A stretch of 64,000 nt of DNA from Saccharothrix longispora (GCF_030852425.1 NZ_NSDM01000012.1:283519-347518), one strand, 5' to 3'; counted from the first letter of the stretch, positions 18,195 through 29,553 are shown. Numbers and translations are program-made. The notes: generated from the letters alone by a model not told the origin.

Positions 18195-21100
18195 ATGACC
18201 TCGACTGGAGTCCCGTCCCGATCCGAGCACGCCACCGGCAACGGCGCCGTGGCCCGCACGGCCAGTCCTGAACAGGCCCGTGACGAATTGATCGAACGGG
18301 CCGCAGCCAACGCCCCCGAGCTCACCGACCTGATCCGCCTGTACTACCGGCACGTCCCGGCCGAGGAGGTCATCGACGACGACCCGGTGGACCTGGTGGG
18401 CGCGGTGCGCTCGAACTACCAGCTCGCCGAGGCCCGCGTGCCCGGGCGCCCCGTGGTGCGGATCATCAACCCGACGCGCGCGCACGACGGGTGGGCGTGC
18501 CCCGCCACGGTCGTGCAGGTCGTCACCGACGACATGCCGTACCTGGTCGACTCGGTGGCCTCCGAGCTGACCCGCGGCGGCGTGCAGGTGCAGCGGGTCG
18601 TGCACCCCATCGTGGTGGTGCGCCGCGACCTGGTCACGGGCGCCCTGCTGGAGGTCCTGCCGACGGCGGACCCGGCCAAGCCGCCCGCCGACGCGATCGC
18701 CGAGTCGTGGATGTGCGTCGAGGTCGACCGGCTCACCGACCCGGACCGGGCGCGCGAGCTGGAGACCAGGCTGCACACCGTGCTCAACGACGTGCGCGAG
18801 GTCGTCGAGGACACCGACAAGATGGCCGGCACGGCGCTCCAGCTGGCCGACCAGCTGGAGGCCGACCCGCCGCCGCTGCCGAAGCACGAGGTGTCCGACG
18901 GCGCGAACCTGCTGCGCTGGCTGGCCGACGAGCACTTCACGTTCCTCGGCTACCGCCGGTACGAGCTGCTCCACGACGACCCGGCCACGGACGGCGAACC
19001 CGCCCTGCGCGCGGTCCTGGCCAGCGGGCTGGGCGTGCTCCGGCAGGACAGCCTCGCGGCGCGCAGCCTCACCGCCGGCCCCGACGCGGGCGCGCAGGCG
19101 CTGTCGCCCGAGCTGCTGGTCCTCACCCAGGCCAGCGCCCAGTCGAGCGTCCACCGCTCGGTCTACCCGTACTACGTCGGTGTGAAGACCTTCGACGAGA
19201 ACGGCGCCGTGACCGGCGAGCACCGGTTCCTCGGCGTCTTCTCCACCACCGCCCTGCACGAGGACGTGCTGGACATCCCGGCCATCGAGCGCCGGGTCCG
19301 CGACGTCATCCACCGCGCCGGCTTCCCGCTGCACTCCTACTCGGGGCAGCGGATGCTGGAGGTGATCCAGAACTACCCGCGCACCGAGCTGTTCTCGGTC
19401 GACACGGACACGCTCTACCAGACCGTCACGGGCGTCATCGCGCTCGCCGAGCGCCGCAGGCTGCGCCTCTTCCTGCGCCGCGACCCGTACGGCCGCTTCT
19501 ACTCCTGCCTGGTCTACCTGCCGCGCGACCGCTACACCACGACGTCGCGCCTGGCCATGCAGGAAGTGCTGATCGACCAGCTCGGCGGCCTGAACCTGGA
19601 GTACAGCGCCCGCGTCGGCGAGTCGGCGCTGGCGCGCGTGCACTTCACCGTGCACACCGACCCCAAGAGCCTGGTCGAGCCCGACACCGGGTACATCCAG
19701 CAGTTGCTGGCCGAGGCCGTGCGGTCCTGGGACGACCGCATGGTCGAGGCCGTGCTGGACGACCAGGGGCAGGGGCTGGGCGCCGAGTCGTCGTCGGAGC
19801 AGGGCCAGCGGTTCGCCGCGGCCTTCCCGGAGGCCTACAAGGAGGACTTCACCGCGACCGAGGGCCTGGCGGACTTCCGGCGCATCGAGGCGCTCAAGCC
19901 GGGCGACCTGGACATGGTGTTCTACGTGCCGCGCGCCGCCGAGGCCGGTGAGCGGCGGTTCAAGCTGTTCCTGGTCGGCGCCCGGATCACGCTGTCCGAC
20001 GTGCTGCCGATGCTCCAGCGCATGGGCGTGGTCGTGGTCGACGAACGCCCCTACCAGCTGGTCCGCGAGGACGGCGCCGAGTGCTGGATCTACGACTTCG
20101 GCCTGCGCATCGACCAGGGCGTGCTGGACAAGCTGTCCGGCGACGACCTGGAGTCGGTGCAGACGCGGTTCCAGGAGGCGTTCGCGGCGGCGTGGCGCGG
20201 CGAGGCCGAGGTGGACGGCTTCAACACCCTCGTGCTGAAGGCCGGCATCACCTGGCAGCAGGCCGCGATGCTGCGCGCCTACGCCAAGTACCTGCGCCAG
20301 GCGGGCACCCCGTACAGCCAGGACTACATCGAGGACGCCGTCCTCGCGCACACCGACGTCGCCAAGGCCGTGGTGGAGCTGTTCGAGGCCCGGTTCGACC
20401 CGGGCCTGACCGAGGAGCAGCGCGACAGCCGCACCGAGCACCTGGCGTCCGGGATCACGGCGCTCATCGACGACGTGACCAGCCTGGACGCCGACCGCAT
20501 CCTGCGCAGCCTGCTGACCCTGGTGCAGGCGACGCTGCGCACGAACTACTTCGTGCGCGACGCCGGTGGCAACCCCCGCGCCTACCTGGCGGTGAAGCTG
20601 GACCCGCGGGCCATCCCGGACCTGCCGCAGCCGCGTCCCCGCTTCGAGATCTTCGTGTACTCGCCGCGCGTCGAGGGCGTGCACCTGCGGTTCGGGCCGG
20701 TGGCCCGCGGCGGCCTGCGCTGGTCCGACCGGCGCGAGGACTTCCGCACCGAGATCCTGGGCCTGGTCAAGGCGCAGGCGGTGAAGAACGCGGTGATCGT
20801 GCCGGTCGGCGCGAAGGGCGGCTTCGTCGTGAAGCGCCCGCCCGCCGGGACGGGCGACCAGGGCCTGGACCGCGAGGCGTTCCTGGCCGAGGGCATCGCG
20901 TGCTACCGCATGTTCATCTCCGGCCTGCTGGACCTGACCGACAACCTGAACTCCGGCACCGTCGTCCCGGCGCCGCAGGTCGTCCGGCACGACGGCGACG
21001 ACACCTACCTGGTGGTCGCCGCCGACAAGGGCACGGCGCAGTTCTCCGACATCGCGAACGAGGTGTCGGCGTCCTACGGCTTCTGGCTGGGCGACGCGTT

Positions 21101-23177
21101 CGCCTCCGGCGGCTCGGTCGGCTACGACCACAAGGCCATGGGCATCACCGCCCGGGGCGCGTGGGAGAGCGTGAAGCGGCACTTCCGCGAGCTGGACCTC
21201 GACACCCAGTCCGAGGACTTCACCGTCGTCGGCGTCGGCGACATGTCCGGTGACGTGTTCGGCAACGGCATGCTGCTGTCCGAGCACATCCGGCTCGTCG
21301 CGGCGTTCGACCACCGGCACGTGTTCATCGACCCGGACCCGGTCGCCGCGACGTCCTACGCCGAGCGCAAGCGGCTGTTCGAGCTGCCGCGCTCGTCGTG
21401 GGACGACTACGACCGCTCGCTGATCAGCGCGGGCGGCGGCGTGTGGCCGCGCACCGCGAAGTCGATCCCGGTCAGCGAGCAGGCCCGCGTCGCCCTGGGA
21501 CTGCCCGAGGAGGTGACGAAGCTGTCGCCGCAGGAGCTGATGAGGGCGATCCTGGTGGCCCCGGTCGACCTGCTGTGGAACGGCGGCATCGGCACCTACG
21601 TGAAGGCGGGCGTCGAGTCGCACGCCGAGGTCGGCGACAAGGCCAACGACGCGATCCGCGTCAACGGCGCCGACCTGCGGGTGAGGGTCGTCGGCGAGGG
21701 CGGCAACCTGGGCCTGACCCAGCGCGGCCGCATCGAGTTCGCCCGTTCCGGTGGACGTGACGGGCAGGGCGGCAAGGTCAACACCGACGCCCTGGACAAC
21801 TCGGCGGGCGTGGACTGCTCCGACCACGAGGTCAACATCAAGATCCTGCTCGACGAGCTGGTGCGCGACGGCAGGCTCGACAACGGGCAGCGCAACGAGC
21901 TGCTGGGCCAGATGACCGACGAGGTCGGCGAGCTGGTGCTGGCCGACAACTACTCGCAGAACTTCGTGCTGGGGGTGTCCCGGGCGCACGCCGCGCCGAT
22001 GCTGCCGGTGCACGCGCGGCTCGTCGCGGACCTGGAGCAGCGGGGCGTGCTGGACCGCGCGCTGGAAGCGCTGCCCAGCGCGGCGGAGTTCAAGGCGCTG
22101 GAGAAGGCGGGCCAGGGCCTGACCTCGCCGGAGCTGGCCACGCTGCTCGCGCACGTGAAGCTGGCGCTGAAGGAGGAGGTGCTGGCCGGCGACCTGCCCA
22201 CGGTGGACGTGCTGGCCCGCAAGCTGCCCGCCTACTTCCCGAGCGAGCTGCGCGAGCGGTTCGGCGACGCCGTCGCCGGGCACCCGCTGTCCCGCGAGAT
22301 CATCACGACGGTGCTCGTCAACGAGGTCGTCGACGGCGGTGGCGTGTCCTACGCCTACCGGTTGGCCGAGGAGATCAGCGCGTCGGCGACGGACGCGGTG
22401 CGCGCCTACGCCGTGGTGACGTCGATCTTCGACCTGCCGTCGCTGTGGCGGGAGATCCACGCCCTGGACAACGTGATCGCCACGCACGTCCAGGACGACA
22501 TGGTGCTGGAGACGCGCCGCCTGCTGGACCGGGCGTCGCGGTGGCTGCTCACCAACCGCCCGCAGCCGTTGCCGGTGGGCTCCACGATCGCCCGCTTCCA
22601 GCCGGTGGTGGCCGCGCTGGCGCCGCGCGTGCCGGACATGCTCCAGGGCAACGAGCGGGAGTCGCTGCTCGGGCAGGTCGAACGGCTGGTGTCGCACGGC
22701 GTGCCCGAGGACCTGGCCCGCCGGGTCGCCTCGCTGCTGTTCACCTACGGCCTGCTCGACGTGACCGAGGTGGCGGAGCTGGCCGAGCGCGACGAGCGCG
22801 AGGAGGGGCGGACCGCCGGGGCCGAGCGGACGCACGAGGAGACGGCCGAGCTGTACTTCGCGCTGTCGGACCACCTCGACGTGGACAAGATGCTCAGCTC
22901 GGTGTCCGGCCTGGAGCGCATCAACCGCTGGCACGCGCTGGCGCGGCTGGCGCTGCGGGACGACTTCTACTCGTCGCTGCGGTCGATCACGATCGACGTG
23001 CTGCGGTCGGGCGACCCGGGTGACGGCCCGGTGCAGAAGATCGCCGAGTGGGAGCAGGCGAACGCGTCCCGCCTGAGCCGCGCGCGCGCCGCGCTGGAGG
23101 AGATCAACCGGGTCAGCAAGCTCGACCTGGCGACGCTGTCGGTGGCCGCGAGGCAGGTCCGCAGCATGATCCGCTGA
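18195..23177 (+). CDS. gdh: NAD-specific glutamate dehydrogenase, 180-kDa class
   Basis: A 1660-aa protein of the large NAD-GDH (Bac_GDH) class that oxidises glutamate to 2-oxoglutarate and ammonia. The N-terminal 700 residues carry ACT-like and helical regulatory segments; the catalytic core near residues 830-1150 has RFGPVARGGLRWSDR, AVIVPVGAKGGFVVKR (active-site Lys), DMSGDVFGNGMLLS and VVGEGGNLGLTQRGRIE (nucleotide binding). Length fits the actinobacterial group. ATG 18195 has GGAG ten bases upstream; a GTG 54 bases earlier is less likely. In mycobacteria the orthologue is inhibited by the FHA protein GarA and released by PknG; neither gene is in this window. Confidence 0.95.
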   Translation: MTSTGVPSRSEHATGNGAVARTASPEQARDELIERAAANAPELTDLIRLYYRHVPAEEVIDDDPVDLVGAVRSNYQLAEARVPGRPVVRIINPTRAHDGWACPATVVQVVTDDMPYLVDSVASELTRGGVQVQRVVHPIVVVRRDLVTGALLEVLPTADPAKPPADAIAESWMCVEVDRLTDPDRARELETRLHTVLNDVREVVEDTDKMAGTALQLADQLEADPPPLPKHEVSDGANLLRWLADEHFTFLGYRRYELLHDDPATDGEPALRAVLASGLGVLRQDSLAARSLTAGPDAGAQALSPELLVLTQASAQSSVHRSVYPYYVGVKTFDENGAVTGEHRFLGVFSTTALHEDVLDIPAIERRVRDVIHRAGFPLHSYSGQRMLEVIQNYPRTELFSVDTDTLYQTVTGVIALAERRRLRLFLRRDPYGRFYSCLVYLPRDRYTTTSRLAMQEVLIDQLGGLNLEYSARVGESALARVHFTVHTDPKSLVEPDTGYIQQLLAEAVRSWDDRMVEAVLDDQGQGLGAESSSEQGQRFAAAFPEAYKEDFTATEGLADFRRIEALKPGDLDMVFYVPRAAEAGERRFKLFLVGARITLSDVLPMLQRMGVVVVDERPYQLVREDGAECWIYDFGLRIDQGVLDKLSGDDLESVQTRFQEAFAAAWRGEAEVDGFNTLVLKAGITWQQAAMLRAYAKYLRQAGTPYSQDYIEDAVLAHTDVAKAVVELFEARFDPGLTEEQRDSRTEHLASGITALIDDVTSLDADRILRSLLTLVQATLRTNYFVRDAGGNPRAYLAVKLDPRAIPDLPQPRPRFEIFVYSPRVEGVHLRFGPVARGGLRWSDRREDFRTEILGLVKAQAVKNAVIVPVGAKGGFVVKRPPAGTGDQGLDREAFLAEGIACYRMFISGLLDLTDNLNSGTVVPAPQVVRHDGDDTYLVVAADKGTAQFSDIANEVSASYGFWLGDAFASGGSVGYDHKAMGITARGAWESVKRHFRELDLDTQSEDFTVVGVGDMSGDVFGNGMLLSEHIRLVAAFDHRHVFIDPDPVAATSYAERKRLFELPRSSWDDYDRSLISAGGGVWPRTAKSIPVSEQARVALGLPEEVTKLSPQELMRAILVAPVDLLWNGGIGTYVKAGVESHAEVGDKANDAIRVNGADLRVRVVGEGGNLGLTQRGRIEFARSGGRDGQGGKVNTDALDNSAGVDCSDHEVNIKILLDELVRDGRLDNGQRNELLGQMTDEVGELVLADNYSQNFVLGVSRAHAAPMLPVHARLVADLEQRGVLDRALEALPSAAEFKALEKAGQGLTSPELATLLAHVKLALKEEVLAGDLPTVDVLARKLPAYFPSELRERFGDAVAGHPLSREIITTVLVNEVVDGGGVSYAYRLAEEISASATDAVRAYAVVTSIFDLPSLWREIHALDNVIATHVQDDMVLETRRLLDRASRWLLTNRPQPLPVGSTIARFQPVVAALAPRVPDMLQGNERESLLGQVERLVSHGVPEDLARRVASLLFTYGLLDVTEVAELAERDEREEGRTAGAERTHEETAELYFALSDHLDVDKMLSSVSGLERINRWHALARLALRDDFYSSLRSITIDVLRSGDPGDGPVQKIAEWEQANASRLSRARAALEEINRVSKLDLATLSVAARQVRSMIR

Positions 23178-23191
23178 CGACGCGACCCGCT

Positions 23192-23236
23192 GACGACGGG
23201 GGCGCCGCGGGACCTCCCCGCGGCGCCCCCGTCGTC
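23192..23236. terminator. 20-bp-stem bidirectional terminator
   Basis: Arms 23192-23211 (beginning GACGACGGGG) and 23217-23236 (ending CCCCGTCGTC) are perfect complements with a 5-nt loop. It lies between the gdh stop and the stop of the convergent secreted-protein gene. Confidence 0.85.
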
Positions 23237-23244
23237 GGTCGGTG

Positions 23245-24375
23245 TCAGCCCAGCAGCCACGGCCCGGTGTAGTTCAGGTCGTACGGCATGTCCGCGGGCG
23301 TGCCCGCGGCGTCGAAGCAGCGGACGTTGATCCCGCTGGTCCCGCTCCAGTGGTCCACCTTGCAGAACTGGCCGTCCCAACCGCCGGACGCCGCCGCGTG
23401 GACGTTGCCGGTGGCGAGGTCGGCGTGGGTGAAGCGCAGGGAGTAGGCGCCCGTGCCCAGTCGGGTGGCCGTCGCGCCGCCCGCCGGGACCTCGTGCAGG
23501 TAGGACGCGGCGGGCGGGTACGACGCCTCGGTGGGCCGGTGCGCGAGGGCGTAGCCGGACCGGTGCCCGTCGGTGTTGCAGCACCCGCTGAGCCCGAGGG
23601 TGTTGGTGCGGTCGGTGAAGGTCAGCGCGAACCGGCTGTCGACCGGCGTGCCGGCCACCGAGTGGCACCGGACGGAGATCGAGATGACGCTCCCCGGTGT
23701 GGTCCAGCCGAAGCTGAAGACCGCGCACCGCTCGCCGCCCGACCCGTAGGCCGTCACCTGGGCGTGCCCGCCCCGCACGAGGTGGCCGATGCCCGGCACC
23801 AGGACCTCGTAGGTGCCGACGCCCGTGCGGAGGACGGTGTTGGACTCGCCGACCGAGTTGTACTGGTACGTCGGGGTGGGCGTGTACGACGGGCTGGTCG
23901 GGTTGCCCGCGAACAGGTAGGCGCCCGGGTAGGTCTGCCCGTACTCCAGGCCGCGCCACTGCGTGACGTTGGTGAAGTTCGCGGTGAACCGGCTGTCGAC
24001 CGGCGTGCCGGCGTGGGTGGAGCAGCGGACGGTGACGACCTGGTCGTCGCCCGACACGAACCAGTTCCCCACCTTGCACCGGTGCGTGCCGGGGCCGTAC
24101 GCCGTGGCGTGGGCGACGCCCCCGACCACCCCGAGGCCGGGGAAGCGCACCGCGTAGACGCCTAATCCCGATCGGGTGATCGTGTTGGCGGCGGTCAAGC
24201 CGGTGCTGTTCATCTGGTAGGTCGGGTGGGGTGCGTAGGACGCGGCCGTGGGGTTGTCCGCCCACACGTAGCCCGCGCCGCGCACCGGCCCGCTGTCGGC
24301 GCTCGCTGAGCCGCCGGTCACGACGGCGGTCAGCGCGATCACGGCGACCACCGCCGAGTTGATGAGTGCCCGCAT
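23245..24375 (-). CDS. secreted protein with three tandem cysteine-paired repeats
   Basis: 376 aa with a clear signal peptide (MRALINSAVVAVIALTAVV, cleavage after SASA). The mature chain is three repeats of roughly 110 residues. Each opens with a Y-x-W/F-A-x-x-PT-x-x-SY segment (YVWADNPTAASYAPHPTYQ, LFAGNPTSPSYTPTPTYQ, ALAHRPTEASYPPAASYL), then a GxGxYxVxxPGLG strand, and ends with two Cys in C-KVGNWF ... VRC-x-x-x-AGTPVDSRF-x-x-FT. One Cys pair per repeat suggests three independently folded, disulfide-stabilised modules, with an extra CC in the third. ATG 24375 has AAGGGA upstream. It lies next to the secreted amylase, so a carbohydrate-binding or enzyme-inhibitor role is possible but not shown. 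Confidence 0.85.
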   Translation of the reverse strand: MRALINSAVVAVIALTAVVTGGSASADSGPVRGAGYVWADNPTAASYAPHPTYQMNSTGLTAANTITRSGLGVYAVRFPGLGVVGGVAHATAYGPGTHRCKVGNWFVSGDDQVVTVRCSTHAGTPVDSRFTANFTNVTQWRGLEYGQTYPGAYLFAGNPTSPSYTPTPTYQYNSVGESNTVLRTGVGTYEVLVPGIGHLVRGGHAQVTAYGSGGERCAVFSFGWTTPGSVISISVRCHSVAGTPVDSRFALTFTDRTNTLGLSGCCNTDGHRSGYALAHRPTEASYPPAASYLHEVPAGGATATRLGTGAYSLRFTHADLATGNVHAAASGGWDGQFCKVDHWSGTSGINVRCFDAAGTPADMPYDLNYTGPWLLG

Positions 24376-24468
24376 CCGGTTCCCTTCGTCCTGGTCGAGT
24401 CCCGGGATCGTGGCGCACCGCGGCACCGGGCACCAGCGAAGCCGACGGATCATGCGGAAGGGGACGTG

Positions 24469-24505
24469 GCCGGGGCGGGGGCGCCGGGCGCGTCCCCGCC
24501 CCGGC
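24469..24505. terminator. GC-rich terminator after the amylase gene
   Basis: GCCGGGGCGGGG (24469-24480) and CCCCGCCCCGGC (24494-24505) form a 12-bp stem with a 13-nt loop, just downstream of the minus-strand amylase stop. Confidence 0.75.
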
Positions 24506-24512
24506 GGGCGCG

Positions 24513-26183
24513 CTAGTTGCGCCAGGTGTCGTCGAGCGCGGCCGGCGCGGTCGCCGTGCGGTTGCCGCCCGACTCCCACGTGACGTTCCCCGACGCGTCC
24601 TTGCGGACGTACTTGTACTGGAACGCCGTGCCGCTCGGCAGCGACACCGACGCCCGCCACGTCGGGTAGGTCGCCGGGGACAGCGCCACCGCGTCGGCCG
24701 GGTTCCACGAGCCCAGGGACGGGTGGTCGCCGACCACGAAGACGTTCTGCCCGGTCACGGTCGTCGCGTTCACCGCGAACGACGACGCGCCGGTCGGCGG
24801 GGGCGTGGTGCCGCCGGTCGAACCGACGTGGATCGCCAGTGCCTCGCCCGCGCCCAGGGTGGCGGTGAACTGGCCGTTCGAGCCGACCACCACACCGGCG
24901 CAGCCCTCCCGCTGCACGTTGCAGTAGGTGCCGGCGGGCAGGGACGTCTGGAACGTCCGGGTCAGCGACGAGCCCTCCCGGTTGATCGCGACGAAGCCCT
25001 TGTTCCCGCGCCCGAACGCGATGGCGTCACCGCCGTTGTCCCACCAGTTCACCACCGCCGTGCCGGCCACGGTGTTGCGGAACGGCACCATGTTCGCGAT
25101 CTGCGTCCACCGGTGCTGGCACTTCCAGCCGCCGGTGTAGCACTCCGAGCCGCCGGGCGGGCCCGCGTCGTGGTCGGAGAACTCGTAGCCGGAGTACACA
25201 TTCGGGGCGCCGTAGGGCCAGGCCAGCATGAAGACGTTGGCCAGCGTGTAGGTCGACCCGTCCTTGTAGGTCAGGGTGGAGCCGTTGCGCTCGGTGTCCC
25301 AGTTGTCGACGAACGACCGCGCCCGGTTGCCGGGCAGGAACCCCCAGGACTGGCCGAACGTGCTCAGGTACGCCAGGTTCTCGTTGGCGAAGATCCGCTT
25401 GATGTCGTAGGCGTAGCGGAACTCGTCCACGTCGCCCGACCCGGTGTACTCGCCCGGCTGCACGGCCTCGCCCGCGCCGTAGATGACCTCGTGCACCCAG
25501 AACACGTTCGGGTTGCTCAACCTCGACTTGATCGCCGACAGGTCGGCCGCCGCGATGTGCTTGGCCGCGTCGATGCGGAACCCGTCGACGCCCATCGCGA
25601 TCAGCCGGTTCAGGTACTCGGCGATCCTGCCGCGCACGTGGTCGCTGCCCGTGTTCAGGTCGGACAGGCTGACCAGCTCGCAGTTCTGCACGTTGTCGCG
25701 GTTGCGGTAGTCGGTGATGTTCGTGCGGCAGGAGTGGAAGTCCTGGTCGGCGTAGTAGCCGGGGTAGTTGTACTTGGTGAACGACGAGCCGCCGGTGCCG
25801 GTGCCGCCGGAGATGCCCGCCATGTGGTTGACCACCGCGTCCGCGATGACCTTCACGCCGGCCGCGTGGCAGGTGTTGATCATGTTCCGGAACGCGGCCT
25901 CGTCGCCGAGGCGACCGGCGATGCGGTAGCTGACCGGCTGGTAGGAGGTCCACCACTGCGGGCCCTGGACGTGCTCGGTGGCGGGGGAGACCTCGACGAA
26001 CCCGTAGCCCTTGGGGCCCAGGACGTTCGTGCACTCGGTGGCGACCCGGGAGAACGGCCACTGGAACAGGGTGGCGGTGACGTCCTTCGGGCCGGGCGGG
26101 GTTGCAAAACTTTGCGGAGCCGACAGGAGGCTCAGCGCGAGCACGGTTATCGCGAGCAGTGCTCGCCGGGATGCGGAAACCAC
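24513..26183 (-). CDS. secreted alpha-amylase (GH13) with C-terminal CBM20
   Basis: 556 aa. Signal peptide at residues 1-27 ([20 protein letters not shown]). The GH13 barrel shows [10 protein letters not shown] (region I), [12 protein letters not shown] (catalytic Asp nucleophile), FWVHEVIYG (acid/base Glu) and [11 protein letters not shown] in region IV, where the usual NHD is NWD. After a TPPPTG linker, residues about 460-556 form a CBM20 starch-binding domain ([20 protein letters not shown] ... [12 protein letters not shown] ... [12 protein letters not shown]). It hydrolyses extracellular starch; the products would feed the alpha-glucosidase encoded divergently. GTG 26183 has GAGGAG upstream. 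LacI-type sites lie both upstream and inside the 5' coding region. Confidence 0.95.
   Translation of the reverse strand: MVSASRRALLAITVLALSLLSAPQSFATPPGPKDVTATLFQWPFSRVATECTNVLGPKGYGFVEVSPATEHVQGPQWWTSYQPVSYRIAGRLGDEAAFRNMINTCHAAGVKVIADAVVNHMAGISGGTGTGGSSFTKYNYPGYYADQDFHSCRTNITDYRNRDNVQNCELVSLSDLNTGSDHVRGRIAEYLNRLIAMGVDGFRIDAAKHIAAADLSAIKSRLSNPNVFWVHEVIYGAGEAVQPGEYTGSGDVDEFRYAYDIKRIFANENLAYLSTFGQSWGFLPGNRARSFVDNWDTERNGSTLTYKDGSTYTLANVFMLAWPYGAPNVYSGYEFSDHDAGPPGGSECYTGGWKCQHRWTQIANMVPFRNTVAGTAVVNWWDNGGDAIAFGRGNKGFVAINREGSSLTRTFQTSLPAGTYCNVQREGCAGVVVGSNGQFTATLGAGEALAIHVGSTGGTTPPPTGASSFAVNATTVTGQNVFVVGDHPSLGSWNPADAVALSPATYPTWRASVSLPSGTAFQYKYVRKDASGNVTWESGGNRTATAPAALDDTWRN
26104..26115. promoter_or_regulatory. 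inverted repeat (GCAAA-AC-TTTGC) inside the 5' end of the amylase gene
   Basis: GCAAA and TTTGC flank two bases, within codons just after the signal peptide. Together with TTGCAA it resembles the site in the divergent promoter and could be a second operator for the cluster's LacI regulator. Confidence 0.45.
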
Positions 26184-26231
26184 GGTGTCTCCTCGATGGC
26201 AGGGTGTGCTCTAGGTCATACCAGCTGCCAG

Positions 26232-26254
26232 ACTTGCTGAAAACACTTGCAAAG
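26232..26254. promoter_or_regulatory. candidate operator in the amylase/glucosidase divergent promoter
   Basis: ACTTGC is repeated at 26232 and 26245, the second copy being part of ACTTGCAAAGT with the palindromic core TTGCAA (26247-26252). The 120-bp region separates the divergent amylase and alpha-glucosidase genes and is the natural target of the LacI protein encoded downstream. CTTGC-type repeats are known for MalR-like regulators of streptomycetes. Confidence 0.55.
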
Positions 26255-26303
26255 TATTTCATTGCCCTCCGGCCGAAGCCGAACCGATCCGGAAGGACTC
26301 CCC

Positions 26304-27863
<1,560 letters not shown>

Positions 27864-27874
27864 AGTCACGGGGT

Positions 27875-28870
27875 GTGACAGCGCGCCTCAGTGACATCGC
27901 GAACCAGGCGGGCGTGAGCGAGGCGACCGTGAGCCGGGTGGTCAACGGCAAGCCGGGGGTCTCCTCCGCCACCCGGCAGGCCGTGGTCGCCGCGATGGAC
28001 GTCCTCGGCTACGAGCGCCCGCCCAGGCTCCGCCAGCGCAGCGCCGGGTTGATCGGGTTGATCACCCCCGAGTTGAACAACCCGATCTTCCCGGCGTTCG
28101 CGCAGGTCATCGAACAGGTGTTGACGCGCGACGGCTACACGCCGGTGCTCTGCACGCAGACGCCCGGTGGGTCCACGGAGGACCAGTTGACCGAGATGCT
28201 GGTCGACCGGGGCGTCACCGGCATCGTGTTCGTCGCGGGCCTGCACGCCGACACCACGGCCGACATGGACCGGTACGTGAAGCTGGCCGGGCGCGGCGTG
28301 CCGTTCGTGATGATCAACGGGTTCACCGACCAGGTGTCCGCGCCGTTCGTGTCGGTCGACTACCGGACCGCCGTGCGACTCGCCGTGTCCCACTTGGTGG
28401 AACTCGGGCACGAGAAGGTCGGGCTCGCCGTCGGCCCGCCGCGGTTCGTGCCCGCGCAGCGCATGGTGGAGGGCTTCACGCTCGTCCGCCCGCACGCCTC
28501 CGACCTCGTGGAGCACTCCCTGTTCACGGTCGAGGGCGGCCAGGCGGCGACCGGCGCGCTGCTCGACCGGGGGTGCACGGCGATCGTGTGCGGCAGCGAC
28601 CTGATGGCGTTCGGCGCGATCCGCGCGGCCCGCCACCGGGGCCTGTCCGTGCCCCGCGACGTGTCCGTGGTCGGGTTCGACGACTCGCCGCTGATCGTGT
28701 TCGCCGACCCGCCGCTCACCACGATCCGCCAACCGGTCGAGGCGATGGGGCAGGCCGCCGTGCACGCGCTGCTGGAGGAGATCGGCGGCACGCCCGCGCC
28801 GCACGCCGAGTTCGTGTTCCAGCCCGAGCTGGTGGTGCGCGGCTCCACGGGCGCGGCCCGCGGCCGGTGA
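27875..28870 (+). CDS. LacI-family regulator of the starch cluster
   Basis: 331 aa. GTG 27875 begins VTARLSDIANQAGVSEATVS, the LacI helix-turn-helix, with hinge helix PPRLRQRSAGLIGLI. The sensor domain shows LITPELNNPIFPAFAQ, DRGVTGIVFVAG, FVSVDYRTAVRLAVSHLVEL and VSVVGFDDSPLIVFADPPLTTIRQP. The start lies 11 bp behind the glucosidase stop, so it is probably co-transcribed and autoregulatory. The likely effector is maltose or a related oligosaccharide, inferred from context only. Confidence 0.9.
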   Translation: MTARLSDIANQAGVSEATVSRVVNGKPGVSSATRQAVVAAMDVLGYERPPRLRQRSAGLIGLITPELNNPIFPAFAQVIEQVLTRDGYTPVLCTQTPGGSTEDQLTEMLVDRGVTGIVFVAGLHADTTADMDRYVKLAGRGVPFVMINGFTDQVSAPFVSVDYRTAVRLAVSHLVELGHEKVGLAVGPPRFVPAQRMVEGFTLVRPHASDLVEHSLFTVEGGQAATGALLDRGCTAIVCGSDLMAFGAIRAARHRGLSVPRDVSVVGFDDSPLIVFADPPLTTIRQPVEAMGQAAVHALLEEIGGTPAPHAEFVFQPELVVRGSTGAARGR

Positions 28871-29503
28871 ACGTCCCCGCCGCCCGGATGAGGGCGCAGC
28901 GGCTCTCGCCGACCCGCTCGACCGGCCCGCCCCCGCCGCCCGCCTGGCGGAGGTCGGCATCCCGCTCGACCCGGCGTCGCAGGCCCCCGCGCACCCGCTC
29001 GCGTTCGCCGCGCACTCCGGCGTGCTCCGGCGGGACCTGGACGACACCCACCGGCTGCTGCGCGCCGACCGCGAGCCGCGCCGCGCGGACGACGGCGTGC
29101 GCGAGCTGTGGCGGCGCTACCGCCGCGCGTACGGCCCCGCGTGCCGGACGACTTCGCCGCGTGGAGCGGCCTGCCCAAGAGGATGGCCGGGGACCTGCCC
29201 GAGGTGGTCGGCGAACCGGCCGCGCCCACCGGCGCGGTGCGGCTGCTCGGCCACTTCGACCCCTACCTGCTCGGCTACCGCGACCGCTGCGCGGTGCTCG
29301 ACCCGGCGCACGCGCGGCTCGTGCGGACCGGCGGCGGGTTCCTCACCCCGCACGTCGTGGTCGACGGCCGGGTCGTGGCCGTGTGGCGGCGGGTGCGCGG
29401 GCGCGTCGGGGTGATCCCGTTCGGCGACCGCCCGGACATCGCGGAGGAGGGCGCTGACCTGGGCCGCTTCCTCGACGTGGACGCCGCCTCAACCCGGCGG
29501 TAG
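28867..29503 (+). pseudogene. remnant of an AlkZ/YcaQ-like (HTH_42) DNA glycosylase gene
   Basis: Three pieces of one protein lie in different frames. Around 28877 the frame reads ARMRAQRL, like the N-terminus of the winged-helix AlkZ family. From about 28905 a second frame gives ARLAEVGIPLDPASQAPAH and, later, ELWRRYRRAYGPA. At about 29144 a one-base deletion shifts to a third frame: PDDFAAWSGLPKRMAGDLP and LLGHFDPYLLGYRDR to the end at 29503. In intact members these blocks follow each other in one frame in ~350-400 aa. Most of the N-terminal half, including the catalytic region, is deleted, so this is a true relic, not one base error. It begins on the stop of the LacI gene. Confidence 0.75.
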
Positions 29504-29553
29504 CGCCTGGATAGTGTTCCTGCCAGGCATCGACACCGGGAGGCGCGTTCAAG

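Noticed and set aside
18096..22934. A 1612-codon open frame on the minus strand
   Set aside because: It is antisense to gdh; its sequence is biased to Arg, Gly, His and Val as expected from the reverse frame of a GC-rich gene, and it lacks any domain.
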